A stretch of 25,561 nt of DNA, from NCBI GenBank assembly GCA_016177205.1, contig JACOVS010000044.1, forward strand, positions 1 through 25,561, read 5' to 3'. Source of the stretch: Candidatus Aenigmatarchaeota archaeon (lineage in GTDB: Archaea; Aenigmatarchaeota; Aenigmatarchaeia; JACPZZ01). The notes beneath the pieces are model-generated. The model was not told where the DNA came from and did no database searches. It worked only from the letters and a program-made list of their open reading frames with translations. The position numbers were made by a program, and so were the translations under genes. The number at the start of each line of letters is the position of its first letter. Positions within the stretch are counted from its first letter, which is position 1. Of the stretch, positions 1-7,284 are shown piece by piece.

Positions 1-80
1 ACAGCTTAAATCGCAGGAAGTCTTAATTACCGTGTTCGAGATGGGTACGGATGTTTCCCTTCCGCTTTGACCGCCAGCCA
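1..80 (-). rRNA. 5S ribosomal RNA, 5' part (cut by left window edge)
   Basis: Read on the minus strand, the sequence starts near base 80 with the 5S helix I region, then the conserved segment GTACCCATCTCGAACACGG followed by AATTAAG and CTTCCTGCGA. This matches the archaeal 5S pattern (GTACCCATCCCGAACACGG, then GATAAGCC). About 80 of the usual 120 or so bases are present; the 3' part lies outside the window. No 16S or 23S sequence is visible upstream within the window, and the gene has its own TATA-like promoter, so it appears to be transcribed as a separate unit, as in many reduced archaeal genomes. The exact 5' end is placed by homology and could be off by a few bases. Confidence 0.88.
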
Positions 81-101
81 GACCATAATATAATATATCG
101 G

Positions 102-114
102 ATATTTAAGGTTT
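102..114 (-). promoter_or_regulatory. TATA box/BRE of the 5S rRNA gene
   Basis: On the minus strand the sequence reads AAAC-CTTAAATAT, a purine-rich BRE-like stretch followed by a TATA-like octamer. Its centre (about base 106) lies some 26 bases upstream of the predicted 5S 5' end at about base 80, the usual archaeal TATA-to-start distance. Confidence 0.6.
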
Positions 115-168
115 TCGGCGCATGCCGTTGGCCGGTTGTAGCCTGCTTATCAGGGGCCGGGCGCTTAA

Positions 169-903
169 ATGCCTATGCTTCTTAGTGGGGTTATGACTGG
201 ATCGCACATCGTAGGGTCGGATACCGATGAAGGCGTGTTAAACGGCAAATCGATTTTCATAGCAGCCGGCTTTCCCAGAAATGGGGCCGGATATTCTGTC
301 AAGCCCTTTGAAATCACAAACGCAACAGTGTCCGCGTCACGCGCCACCCTCAGGCACGGCGGCGACCTGATTGTTTCTTACCACCCCACGCTAACCCCGC
401 TGATAATGTCTGTTGGCGACGATTTTCTTCCAGGGCGGCCGGAAAATAGGCGCCCTTTTGTGCACGTGTATCAGTCAGAGCTTTACAGGCGCGACCCTAC
501 CGAAGAGGAACGGCATTATATCGAAAAGGGTGTGGGAGAAATGCACTGGATCCCGGCCGCGGACGCAAACGGGGAAACCGGCCAGCTTAACAGGTTTAAA
601 GTTAAAATGGCAATGCTGCGAAATCGCCCGGTGGCAGGGATCTTAATCGGCGGGGACGAGGAAGTCTTCAAGGAGGGGGACGATTTTTGTGATGCAACCC
701 TGTTCAGGTCTTTTTGTGAAGGCCGGCCCCTTTACCCTCTCGGAGCCACTGGCGGAGCCACGGAAACCTTTCTGGACCGCGTATTGGAGGGCAGCGAAGA
801 ATTGGGGTGGTCTTACAAAACGTTGGAAACCGCGGACCTGCGCAGACCGAATTATCCGGTCCTGATGCACAGGATTATCAGGGACATTGTAACCGTTTTT
901 TAA
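169..903 (+). CDS. SLOG-domain protein (SLOG cluster 3-like), putative nucleotide-ligand sensor
   Basis: The 244-residue protein resembles the SLOG (SMF/DprA-LOG) Rossmann-like family, cluster 3 type. Visible hallmarks are a first strand leading to IFIAAGFP (residues 29-36), HGGDLIVSYHPTLTPLI (63-79) matching the family's GGHP.I.PL loop, HVYQSELY (99-106), GILIGGDEE (157-165) matching IGGMEG, and YPLGATGGAT (189-198). Such domains are thought to bind nucleotide-type ligands and are often found in bacterial conflict systems. Here the domain stands alone, with no effector fused, and the first glycine pair of the GGHP loop is replaced by Ser-Tyr. The start is ATG 169 or ATG 175: no ribosome binding site is visible and a weak TATA-like CTTATC near 146-151 would fit a leaderless transcript. 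It diverges from the 5S gene and ends 23 bases from the convergent surface-protein gene. Function in this organism is unknown. Confidence 0.75.
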   Translation: MPMLLSGVMTGSHIVGSDTDEGVLNGKSIFIAAGFPRNGAGYSVKPFEITNATVSASRATLRHGGDLIVSYHPTLTPLIMSVGDDFLPGRPENRRPFVHVYQSELYRRDPTEEERHYIEKGVGEMHWIPAADANGETGQLNRFKVKMAMLRNRPVAGILIGGDEEVFKEGDDFCDATLFRSFCEGRPLYPLGATGGATETFLDRVLEGSEELGWSYKTLETADLRRPNYPVLMHRIIRDIVTVF

Positions 904-926
904 CAGCAACCTTGTAAAATAGGGCT

Positions 927-3900
927 TCATTTTCTTCCGGGATTTTTCCTGCCGCGCCTTTGGCGTGCCGATCCTGACTTCACGTACACAACCAAAGCCG
1001 CAAGCACGAAAATCGCCGCGACTTCAACAGCTCCGATACCGGGCACAGCGCTTATTGCAACGGATATGCTTATCCCCGACGTCGCCACGTCCAGGGGCTT
1101 GGACGGGTCGGTGTTCTTGACAATGATGTTTTGTGTTACCTGCTGGTCTGTAACCGCCAGCGAGGTCAGCCCGACCGCAACGGTTTTCTCCTCCCCGTTG
1201 TTCAATGTAACCTGCGCAGGCGCTATATCCACAAAAATCTTTGGGTCCGCGCTTGAGAGCGTTATCGAGTAAGTCCTTGCGAAATCGTCCCTGTTTTTGA
1301 GGGCAAGGTTCAAAGTTTGCGTCTGGCCCAGCGTCAGTATGGCAACGCTGCTGCCCGGCGTGGCCCTGATGCATACGGGTCCGTCGCATCCCCTGACCGC
1401 GAATGAACTGCTGTGGGTTGTTGTTTGATAGCCTGTTTTCGCGCATGAAACTGCATAATTATAAGTTCCGGATATCGAAGGGGCCGGGAACGAATATGTG
1501 TAATAGCCGTTGTTAAGGTCGGCTAGTGTAACGCCTACGATCCCCTTTGACGGGTCGTTATAATCGCTTGACAACACCCAACATTGCGCACCGGTTATGC
1601 CTGTCGCGCCCAGTTTATAATTGGCCGTAATGTTCGTAATTTGGAGCTTGTCCACGATTGACGGGACCACCGTGCTAATCGTGGTTGTAGCTAGTGAAAT
1701 CTGCACGTCAAGGCCGTCGCCCGCAACCGCAGCGTTGTCAACGCAGTGGGCGCGCATGAAAATTATCGAAGGCGCGCTGATTGTGTACTGGCCTGTCCAT
1801 GTACCGTCGGCGCTTGTCCCGGATGTAAGGATCATGTCGTCGATTTTAACGCCGTTAACCGAAAGGTCGCATGAAGAAATTGTCCTTCCTTCCGTGGCTT
1901 TTACATTTGCGGAATAATCCTGCTGCGCTCCCAGCACAGCCAGCGTGGGCGTTACCGATGAAATATCGGGCGCTGTTTCGTCAACAGACCACTGGCCCGA
2001 ATCTCCTGTGGGCGACCAGGGATCTATGTGATCGTCTCCGCGCACTCGCACAAAAAACTTGTCCCCTGTTTTAACGCCGGCCGGATCAACGAAGTCTGAC
2101 GTCTTGAAATTACAAGTAACCGATACGCCTTCACCGCCGTCGCAAACTTTTTGCACAATGCCCACAGCAGAGAACGACGCATCCGTAACGCGCTTGTAAA
2201 ACAGCGTCCACTCCAGCTTTGCCAGCCCGGATTTCAGGTCGCGGGCTGTGGTTGAAAATGTCAGGTCCTTTGATGCGGTTGACAGCGTTGTTCCCGTAAC
2301 CGGGACGAATGACTGCAATTCCGGCGGCGATGCGTCGCAGGTTTTCGTTAGCGTGGCTGACGTTTCAGACAGGGTGCCAAGCGTGTTTGACGCCCGCATT
2401 TTAACCTTGATTGTATCGCCGTCCGTGCAGCCCAGCCCGGCTTTTTTGCAGCTGCTGTCCGTGCTGTTCCATGTTGCTCCCAACCATGTTGTGCCGTCTT
2501 TTGTGTACGAACACGATGTAGTGTCAACGCCCGCAACGTCGGACAGGCCTCCTGTGAAAATTGCGAACTGGCCCGATATGTAATTTCCGTATGTGCGCTC
2601 TATCGATAAGCCGTTAAGCCCGCTTGGTCCGTCTGTTACAACCTTTATCCCGTCCGACGAGCCTGCCGTACCAAACGAACCCGCGCCGTTCTTTGCCCTT
2701 ACATTGATGTAATACGTATTGCCGTTAACCAGGTTTAATCCGCTTATTGTAGCGCTTGTTGCCAGGCCGGCACTCGTGTAACCCAGGGTTTGCGTCCCGC
2801 CCGCCGTGGTTCCCACGGAATACTGGTATTCTGTTATTCCCGATTCCGCGTCTGTCGATGCCGTCCAGCTAACCGCCAATTGGGACGTGGATGCCGTAAA
2901 GCTCCCTCCATCAGTAACAGAAGGCGTTGTCGGCGCTGTCGTGTCGATGTTTATCGTCGTCTGTTTTACAGATTCTGTGTTTCCCGCGTTATCGGACGAC
3001 TGGTAGCGCATGTTCGTTGACGCTGAAAGCGATATGCCCGCAGACGTATAGGATGTGCTGGGCGTGCATCCGTCTGTGAGGCAGTATGTTGTGGATGCGC
3101 AGCTTGAAGACGCGTCAGAGCATGACAGGTGCAGCGTGACCGGTGATGAGAACCATGCCGGTATTGATTCGGTTACATAAGTAGTCGGAGATGCCGTATC
3201 GACCCATAAGTTGAACGTTTGAGTTGTTCCGGAAAGGCCCAGATTATTTCCATCTTTGGAAGTGACTTTGATGGTATGTTTGCCGTCTGACAACGTACCC
3301 GGTGTATAAGAATTTGTTGTTATCGTTGTGGCCGGATTTGTGTCAACCTGCACATCGTATTTGACGCCGCACAATGATGTGACAGCCGACCATTCGAAAT
3401 AGGGCGTGTTGTCATTCTGCCACGCGCTGTCCGATAACGCATTCGTTTTCGACGAGGAACCGTAGGCTTTCAGGTTTGTCACGCTGTCTATACTCGTGCA
3501 TACGGCAAGCGAATCGGGAGAACTTCCGGTTATGCTGTTTTTATTCGTGCAGCTAAAGGTTGCGGTTTTCGAGCCGTCCGACGAATAAGTGTGTTGTTTG
3601 TCCGTGGATGAGAACTGGCTCGCGCATTCTTCGCCCACCGCACCGCCGCACGTTTTCGTCGTAATTGCCGCGTCGCCCCAGTTTAAATTGCATGAGCCCA
3701 GCCCGTACGTGTTGTCCTTGCCTGACAGCGATGTCGCTGTTATCGTGCGCGAGGCCTTGAACTCGTTTCCGTTTTCAAGCGCTATGGAAACGATTGGCGT
3801 TGTTGTGTCCTTGCAGGCGCCGAACGAACCGGACGGGGTTGTGCAATAAATTCCATTAATAGACGCATCGCAAGCGCCGCTTTTCGCTATTATTGCTTTA

Positions 3901-5183
3901 TTCTGGCATACCGGTGGAACAAGAGCTGGCAAAGTCCATGTTCCCGTGCACGTTTTCTGCGACGCGCTCGGAACCGCATTGGAACAGGTTATGCTTATTC
4001 CTGCCATCTGCCCGCCCGAGCCCTGCACGTTGCAAAGGCTGTCGGAAGTTTTTGCGTCGACCTGGACAATAAATGATGTAATATCGGTGTCGGGGCACGC
4101 CAGCCCGGAATATTTCGCAGTCACGTCAATTGCATTTCCTCCGTTGCACGCCGTGCCCGCTGCCGTGCACTGGTTTATGTCCTTGTTGCACGCCGAAGAA
4201 GGCGCGATTGTTACGGAATCCAATTTGCACGTTGAAACTGTGTAGGTGTACGTGTTTGACGACGATTGTGAATTCCCAACGTTGTCCTTTACAGTTATAG
4301 TCAGCTTGTGCGTCCCGTCCGTTGCTTCGGCGTCGCCGCCGTTGATCGTTCGCGTGTACGTGCAACTAACGCCAGCGTCCTGGCAATTGCCCGACGATGA
4401 AAATGAGGAAGTGATATCAATGTCCGCTCCGCCATTGTTGCTTACAAATATTCTCAGCGTGGGCTTGTCCACGCCCGTGTATATGTCAAACAAGACGATT
4501 TGCATGTCGTAAGGCAGGCCTGTTGGACTGGCAGGCTGGTTAAACGTTATCAAAGTCCCTGTCCAGTCGTTCGTCCAGCTGACTGTCCTGGCCTGTGAAG
4601 CTGATTGCTTGTTTTCATTGGAATCTTTGCACGCAACGTACCTTGTCTTGGCGCCTTCTGCCGTCGCATCATTTACCGCACATGTTGCCGATGACCCGGA
4701 TATGCTGCATGAAGTCCCCTGGCTGTCGCTGTAATCGTGCGAAGAGCTGTCCCACCTGCAACTCATTCCGGATTCCCCGGAAATGACAACGTCCGTTTTG
4801 CTGTCCGCGCTGTTTGTGTCGTAATAGGGCGATACTGTGTCTCCGGCAACTGATGTTAACGATGTCGAAGGCGGAACGCAGTCATTGGTATCCAAAGAAT
4901 CCACCAATGCGTTGCAGTTGTTGTCGTAGGTATCAGAACAAATTCCTGCAAAATTCTTGTTGCTTTCGACCTCGTTGCTCACAACCGTTTGCGTTTCCCA
5001 TTTCCAAGCGCCGTCAGCCGCACTTTTGTGGCACTTCCAGGTTGTTCCTTCAACAGTTCTCGCGACGCATGATAACCCTGAGTTGCACGTCTCCCACTGA
5101 TACGCCGATAACGAGAAGGAGGGCAAGACCATTACCAGTGCAAACAGGATTAAAACGGGCAGGACAAGCTTATAAACCCTCAT
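927..5183 (-). CDS. Giant secreted multi-Ig/Fn3 surface protein with C-terminal membrane anchor
   Basis: This 1418-residue protein begins with a Sec-type signal peptide (basic MRVYK, hydrophobic core 6-22, likely cleavage after SLSA near 27). It ends with a transmembrane segment (about 1383-1401) and a basic cytosolic tail (RQRRGRKNPGRK), so it should be displayed outside and anchored at its C terminus. Between them lies a chain of beta-sandwich modules. Residues 80-102 carry a Cys/Asp pattern like MopE-type metal-binding motifs. Residues 664-748 form an OmpL47/chitobiase-like module ending in a DNAGNTE signature. Residues 752-849 look like a fibronectin type III domain. Residues 1276-1376 resemble NEW3/CARDB-type Ig folds that often precede anchors. 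Many paired cysteines and Ser/Thr are present. It may be an adhesin or cell-envelope protein; no enzymatic motif is seen. A TATA box 26 bases upstream implies a leaderless mRNA. Confidence 0.85.
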   Translation of the reverse strand: MRVYKLVLPVLILFALVMVLPSFSLSAYQWETCNSGLSCVARTVEGTTWKCHKSAADGAWKWETQTVVSNEVESNKNFAGICSDTYDNNCNALVDSLDTNDCVPPSTSLTSVAGDTVSPYYDTNSADSKTDVVISGESGMSCRWDSSSHDYSDSQGTSCSISGSSATCAVNDATAEGAKTRYVACKDSNENKQSASQARTVSWTNDWTGTLITFNQPASPTGLPYDMQIVLFDIYTGVDKPTLRIFVSNNGGADIDITSSFSSSGNCQDAGVSCTYTRTINGGDAEATDGTHKLTITVKDNVGNSQSSSNTYTYTVSTCKLDSVTIAPSSACNKDINQCTAAGTACNGGNAIDVTAKYSGLACPDTDITSFIVQVDAKTSDSLCNVQGSGGQMAGISITCSNAVPSASQKTCTGTWTLPALVPPVCQNKAIIAKSGACDASINGIYCTTPSGSFGACKDTTTPIVSIALENGNEFKASRTITATSLSGKDNTYGLGSCNLNWGDAAITTKTCGGAVGEECASQFSSTDKQHTYSSDGSKTATFSCTNKNSITGSSPDSLAVCTSIDSVTNLKAYGSSSKTNALSDSAWQNDNTPYFEWSAVTSLCGVKYDVQVDTNPATTITTNSYTPGTLSDGKHTIKVTSKDGNNLGLSGTTQTFNLWVDTASPTTYVTESIPAWFSSPVTLHLSCSDASSSCASTTYCLTDGCTPSTSYTSAGISLSASTNMRYQSSDNAGNTESVKQTTINIDTTAPTTPSVTDGGSFTASTSQLAVSWTASTDAESGITEYQYSVGTTAGGTQTLGYTSAGLATSATISGLNLVNGNTYYINVRAKNGAGSFGTAGSSDGIKVVTDGPSGLNGLSIERTYGNYISGQFAIFTGGLSDVAGVDTTSCSYTKDGTTWLGATWNSTDSSCKKAGLGCTDGDTIKVKMRASNTLGTLSETSATLTKTCDASPPELQSFVPVTGTTLSTASKDLTFSTTARDLKSGLAKLEWTLFYKRVTDASFSAVGIVQKVCDGGEGVSVTCNFKTSDFVDPAGVKTGDKFFVRVRGDDHIDPWSPTGDSGQWSVDETAPDISSVTPTLAVLGAQQDYSANVKATEGRTISSCDLSVNGVKIDDMILTSGTSADGTWTGQYTISAPSIIFMRAHCVDNAAVAGDGLDVQISLATTTISTVVPSIVDKLQITNITANYKLGATGITGAQCWVLSSDYNDPSKGIVGVTLADLNNGYYTYSFPAPSISGTYNYAVSCAKTGYQTTTHSSSFAVRGCDGPVCIRATPGSSVAILTLGQTQTLNLALKNRDDFARTYSITLSSADPKIFVDIAPAQVTLNNGEEKTVAVGLTSLAVTDQQVTQNIIVKNTDPSKPLDVATSGISISVAISAVPGIGAVEVAAIFVLAALVVYVKSGSARQRRGRKNPGRK

Positions 5184-5207
5184 ATACTACTAAATTCAAA
5201 TTTTTCC

Positions 5208-5216
5208 AATATAAAG
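5208..5216 (-). promoter_or_regulatory. TATA box for the giant surface protein, leaderless
   Basis: The minus strand reads CTTTATATT, close to the archaeal TATA consensus. Its centre near 5212 predicts a transcript start at about 5185-5186, within 2-3 bases of the ATG at 5183, and there is no ribosome binding site. This supports both the chosen start and a leaderless mRNA. Confidence 0.65.
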
Positions 5217-5273
5217 CTGCTTAACCTTTTCTGGTTAGAGGAAAGCAACCCGTCCGAAATTAAATGCTTCGTT

Positions 5274-5621
5274 TCAAAACAGCTTCAGAAACTCTTCTTT
5301 CACATCTTTGAAAACTGAAGGCTTGACCTTGCCCATACTTTTTATCGCCAGAGATTTTTCCAGTGTAAATACCACGCCGACTTTTATACGGCTTTGTTTC
5401 GGAAGGTAACCGCGCTCAAGGCTGTTATTGTCCACTAAAACGGAACGGCCTGTGTTTTGTACATTGGAGGTTACGCCGCAACAAACAAAATCAACTGAAC
5501 TTTTGTCGGTTTCGGTACTGGACAAAACCAATACCGGCCTCTGCCTGGAATTTTCCAGACCGGTAAATGGGAAAGGGACCAGAACTATTTCTCCCTGCTC
5601 AAAGGCTATCCCAGATTTCAT
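5274..5621 (-). CDS. MazF/PemK-like toxin (type II toxin-antitoxin)
   Basis: This 115-residue protein has the MazF/PemK/CcdB-like fold signature: GEIVLVPFPFT (10-20), an Arg-Pro strand RQRPVLVLSS (26-35), the CGVTSN strand (48-53), and the late segment YLPKQSRIKV (72-81). Family members are ribosome-independent mRNA endoribonucleases blocked by a partner antitoxin. The ORF is open upstream to 5681, but the family begins shortly before the GEIV strand, so ATG 5621 is preferred. That start overlaps the antitoxin stop by 23 bases, giving the usual antitoxin-first, translationally coupled order. The downstream neighbour is the giant surface-protein gene 90 bases away, which has its own promoter. 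Confidence 0.85.
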   Translation of the reverse strand: MKSGIAFEQGEIVLVPFPFTGLENSRQRPVLVLSSTETDKSSVDFVCCGVTSNVQNTGRSVLVDNNSLERGYLPKQSRIKVGVVFTLEKSLAIKSMGKVKPSVFKDVKEEFLKLF

Positions 5622-5865
5622 CTTCCTTGCTCTCCCAGAGTTTTTTTGCGGCCTTTTCCGAATGTTTGAGCATATGCTCAAACTCTTTGGAAAATTTACT
5701 GGAAGCTTTGGAAGACTTTTCGATCAGTATGCTATCACCTTTTTTAATCATTACCAACTCTGAACCGCTTTTTATACCGAGCTCCTTCCTCATATCCGAA
5801 GGGATGGCTATCTGCCCCTTTTGTGAAACTTTGATCGTCTTGATCTTTATCTCGTCTTCCGGCAT
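5599..5865 (-). CDS. AbrB/MazE-type antitoxin
   Basis: The 88-residue protein carries a SpoVT/AbrB swapped-hairpin DNA-binding domain (residues 8-50): IKVSQKGQIAIPSDMRKELGI is a textbook match, followed by GSELVMIKKGDSILIEK. The C-terminal half (51-88) is charged and amphipathic with a hydrophobic end (KLWESKEDEIWDSL), as expected for a segment that wraps the toxin (inference from the family). The open frame extends upstream to 6108, but those residues are unlike AbrB and ATG 5865 sits directly at the predicted transcript start. It should repress its own promoter by binding the palindrome between TATA box and start. Translation runs into the toxin gene with a 23-base overlap. Confidence 0.85.
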   Translation of the reverse strand: MPEDEIKIKTIKVSQKGQIAIPSDMRKELGIKSGSELVMIKKGDSILIEKSSKASSKFSKEFEHMLKHSEKAAKKLWESKEDEIWDSL

Positions 5866-5872
5866 GGATAAT

Positions 5873-5888
5873 GTAAGAATTTTCTTAC
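5873..5888. promoter_or_regulatory. Palindrome, candidate operator of the toxin-antitoxin operon
   Basis: GTAAGAA-TT-TTCTTAC is a perfect inverted repeat with 7-base arms and a 2-base centre. It lies exactly between the TATA box (5889-5897) and the antitoxin start (5865). AbrB-type antitoxins bind such elements to autoregulate, so this is a probable operator; binding here is inferred from position only. Confidence 0.55.
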
Positions 5889-5897
5889 TTATAAAAC
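5889..5897 (-). promoter_or_regulatory. TATA box of the toxin-antitoxin operon
   Basis: On the minus strand the sequence is GTTTTATAA. Its centre near 5892-5893 predicts transcription from about 5866, one base before the antitoxin ATG at 5865, so the mRNA is probably leaderless. Confidence 0.6.
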
Positions 5898-5960
5898 GTG
5901 AGAGAAAGCAAAAAACAACCTCTACCTCTACGGTTATATCGTCAGTTAACGTACATACAG

Positions 5961-5968
5961 ATATATAT
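5961..5968 (+). promoter_or_regulatory. TATA-like element of the 6001-7257 gene
   Basis: ATATATAT is centred about 26 bases before position 5990-5991, predicting a leader of around 10 bases ahead of the ATG at 6001. The leader contains AGGGA 6 bases before the start, a weak ribosome-binding candidate. The 135-base divergent region also contains the antitoxin promoter. Confidence 0.4.
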
Positions 5969-6000
5969 CGAGCGTAACCACTGGTAAATAGGGAATAATT

Positions 6001-7257
6001 ATGGCAAGATCTTCGCAAACCGTAAGCGTACCATCCCCGGAGGAATTGTACGGAAAGGGCGCCGGGGAATGGATTTACGACCACACGCTGGGCTGGGTGC
6101 TGGACCACAAGATAGCTTCAACCGTGGTTGGCGCAGCTGCAGCTGGCGCAATAGCCGCTGGAGTGGTTTTATCGTCAGGCGGTTTGACCAGACCGGTTGT
6201 AAACACAGTATCACAACCAATCTCAACCGCTGTTTCGCAAACCACAGGCCAAACGGGCGAAACGGCTGTTGATATTTATTACAGCCAGGTTCGCGCGTCG
6301 CTTTTGCAGGATGTTCCTGATTTTGCAAACCCTGCTTACAAAACCGCGCTCGACTACACAACGCAACGCATGGTGGATTTGAAAACGATCAGAGACCAGG
6401 CAAAATCAAGAGGCGTAGATTACGGTGTCACATACGAACAAATTAAACAGCCTCTGGCAAAATGGGTCCAGGCGAATATAGATTGGGATAAGAAAGGGGA
6501 GAGGTTGGTTCTGCTAAAGGACAACCCAAACTTTGTATCCCCTAAGTTGATTAGCGAAAACGAAACTCTTGACCCAGAAACAATGGAAAGAAACGGGGAA
6601 ATGGCCGCATCCGCAAGACTCAACAATCAAAAGGTTCCTCAGGAAAAGATATTTGCCGCCAACATCGACAGCATAATTGCCGGCCATGACCAAATTTGGG
6701 CTGACATCCACGACCCAAAGAAAATGGAAGAATACTTGAAGCTATCAGCCGCTATCACTTACGTCCCGTATGAAAATCGTTATATGGAAAAACACAAAAA
6801 GGCCATTGTCGAACAGGGCACGTTTGAAGACATAGCGCATTACGCTTTGGTCGGAAGGGCATGGAAATACGGATTTGAAAATGAAGAAATAACCAGAAAT
6901 GAATTTCCGTTAGCAATGATCCTTGCGGTAGGTGGTGATGCAAGAATAGAGACGAACTCTCAAATTTGGGATATCAGCAATTACAAAGGTTCAGCAAAGA
7001 TGCGCCCTGATCGAAACGACAGACAGTTAGCATTCAGAAAGTCTGCAAAACTGAAGGAGTATTTCGCATCAAACCAGCAAATCTACGGCACGCCATTGGA
7101 CCCGGATTACATTGAACCTGCATTGCCAAGTATCGAAACCATCGACGCTCTCAAAGGCTATGTTTCGCCGGAATCGGGCACGAAGCTTTTGGGTATAACA
7201 TCCGTAACCATAGATCTGGGAATGGGGATGGAAAAATACTTGGTGGGAAAGCCCTAA
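6001..7257 (+). CDS. Unrecognised membrane-anchored protein, 418 residues
   Basis: I do not recognise a family. The protein has a short N-terminal region (1-36), one hydrophobic Ala/Gly-rich segment (about 37-58, STVVGAAAAGAIAAGVVLSS) that is a likely membrane span or signal anchor, and a 350-residue soluble region. That region is largely alpha-helical in character, with many charged residues and no cysteines, in contrast to the Cys-rich beta surface proteins on both sides. Recognisable but unassigned patches include WADIHDPKKMEEYLKL (233-248), AHYALVGRAWKYGFENEEITRNEF (about 280-303) and LAMILAVGGDARIETNSQIWDI (about 305-326). The last of these vaguely resembles the GGESRFNP-type start of transglycosylase or peptidoglycan-binding folds but lacks convincing catalytic residues. 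It is transcribed away from the toxin-antitoxin operon and converges on the second giant protein. Its length and intact frame argue for a real gene. Confidence 0.7.
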   Translation: MARSSQTVSVPSPEELYGKGAGEWIYDHTLGWVLDHKIASTVVGAAAAGAIAAGVVLSSGGLTRPVVNTVSQPISTAVSQTTGQTGETAVDIYYSQVRASLLQDVPDFANPAYKTALDYTTQRMVDLKTIRDQAKSRGVDYGVTYEQIKQPLAKWVQANIDWDKKGERLVLLKDNPNFVSPKLISENETLDPETMERNGEMAASARLNNQKVPQEKIFAANIDSIIAGHDQIWADIHDPKKMEEYLKLSAAITYVPYENRYMEKHKKAIVEQGTFEDIAHYALVGRAWKYGFENEEITRNEFPLAMILAVGGDARIETNSQIWDISNYKGSAKMRPDRNDRQLAFRKSAKLKEYFASNQQIYGTPLDPDYIEPALPSIETIDALKGYVSPESGTKLLGITSVTIDLGMGMEKYLVGKP

Positions 7258-7284
7258 CAAGTCATTATAACTGATTGAGGAATT

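Noticed and set aside
896..901. T6 run at the end of the SLOG gene as an archaeal terminator
   Set aside because: Oligo-T can terminate archaeal transcription, but this run is mostly the codons for the last Phe residues and there is no second run; not enough to annotate.
5222..5237. TAACC...GGTTA inverted repeat after the toxin gene
   Set aside because: The arms are only 5 bases with a 6-base loop and no following T-run; too weak to call a terminator or operator.
5622..5681. Extended toxin start at 5681
   Set aside because: The extra 20 residues are unlike MazF/PemK proteins and are just the antitoxin sequence read in another frame.
5866..6108. Extended antitoxin start at 6108
   Set aside because: The added 81 residues run through both divergent promoters and into the neighbouring gene; the AbrB domain begins right after 5865.
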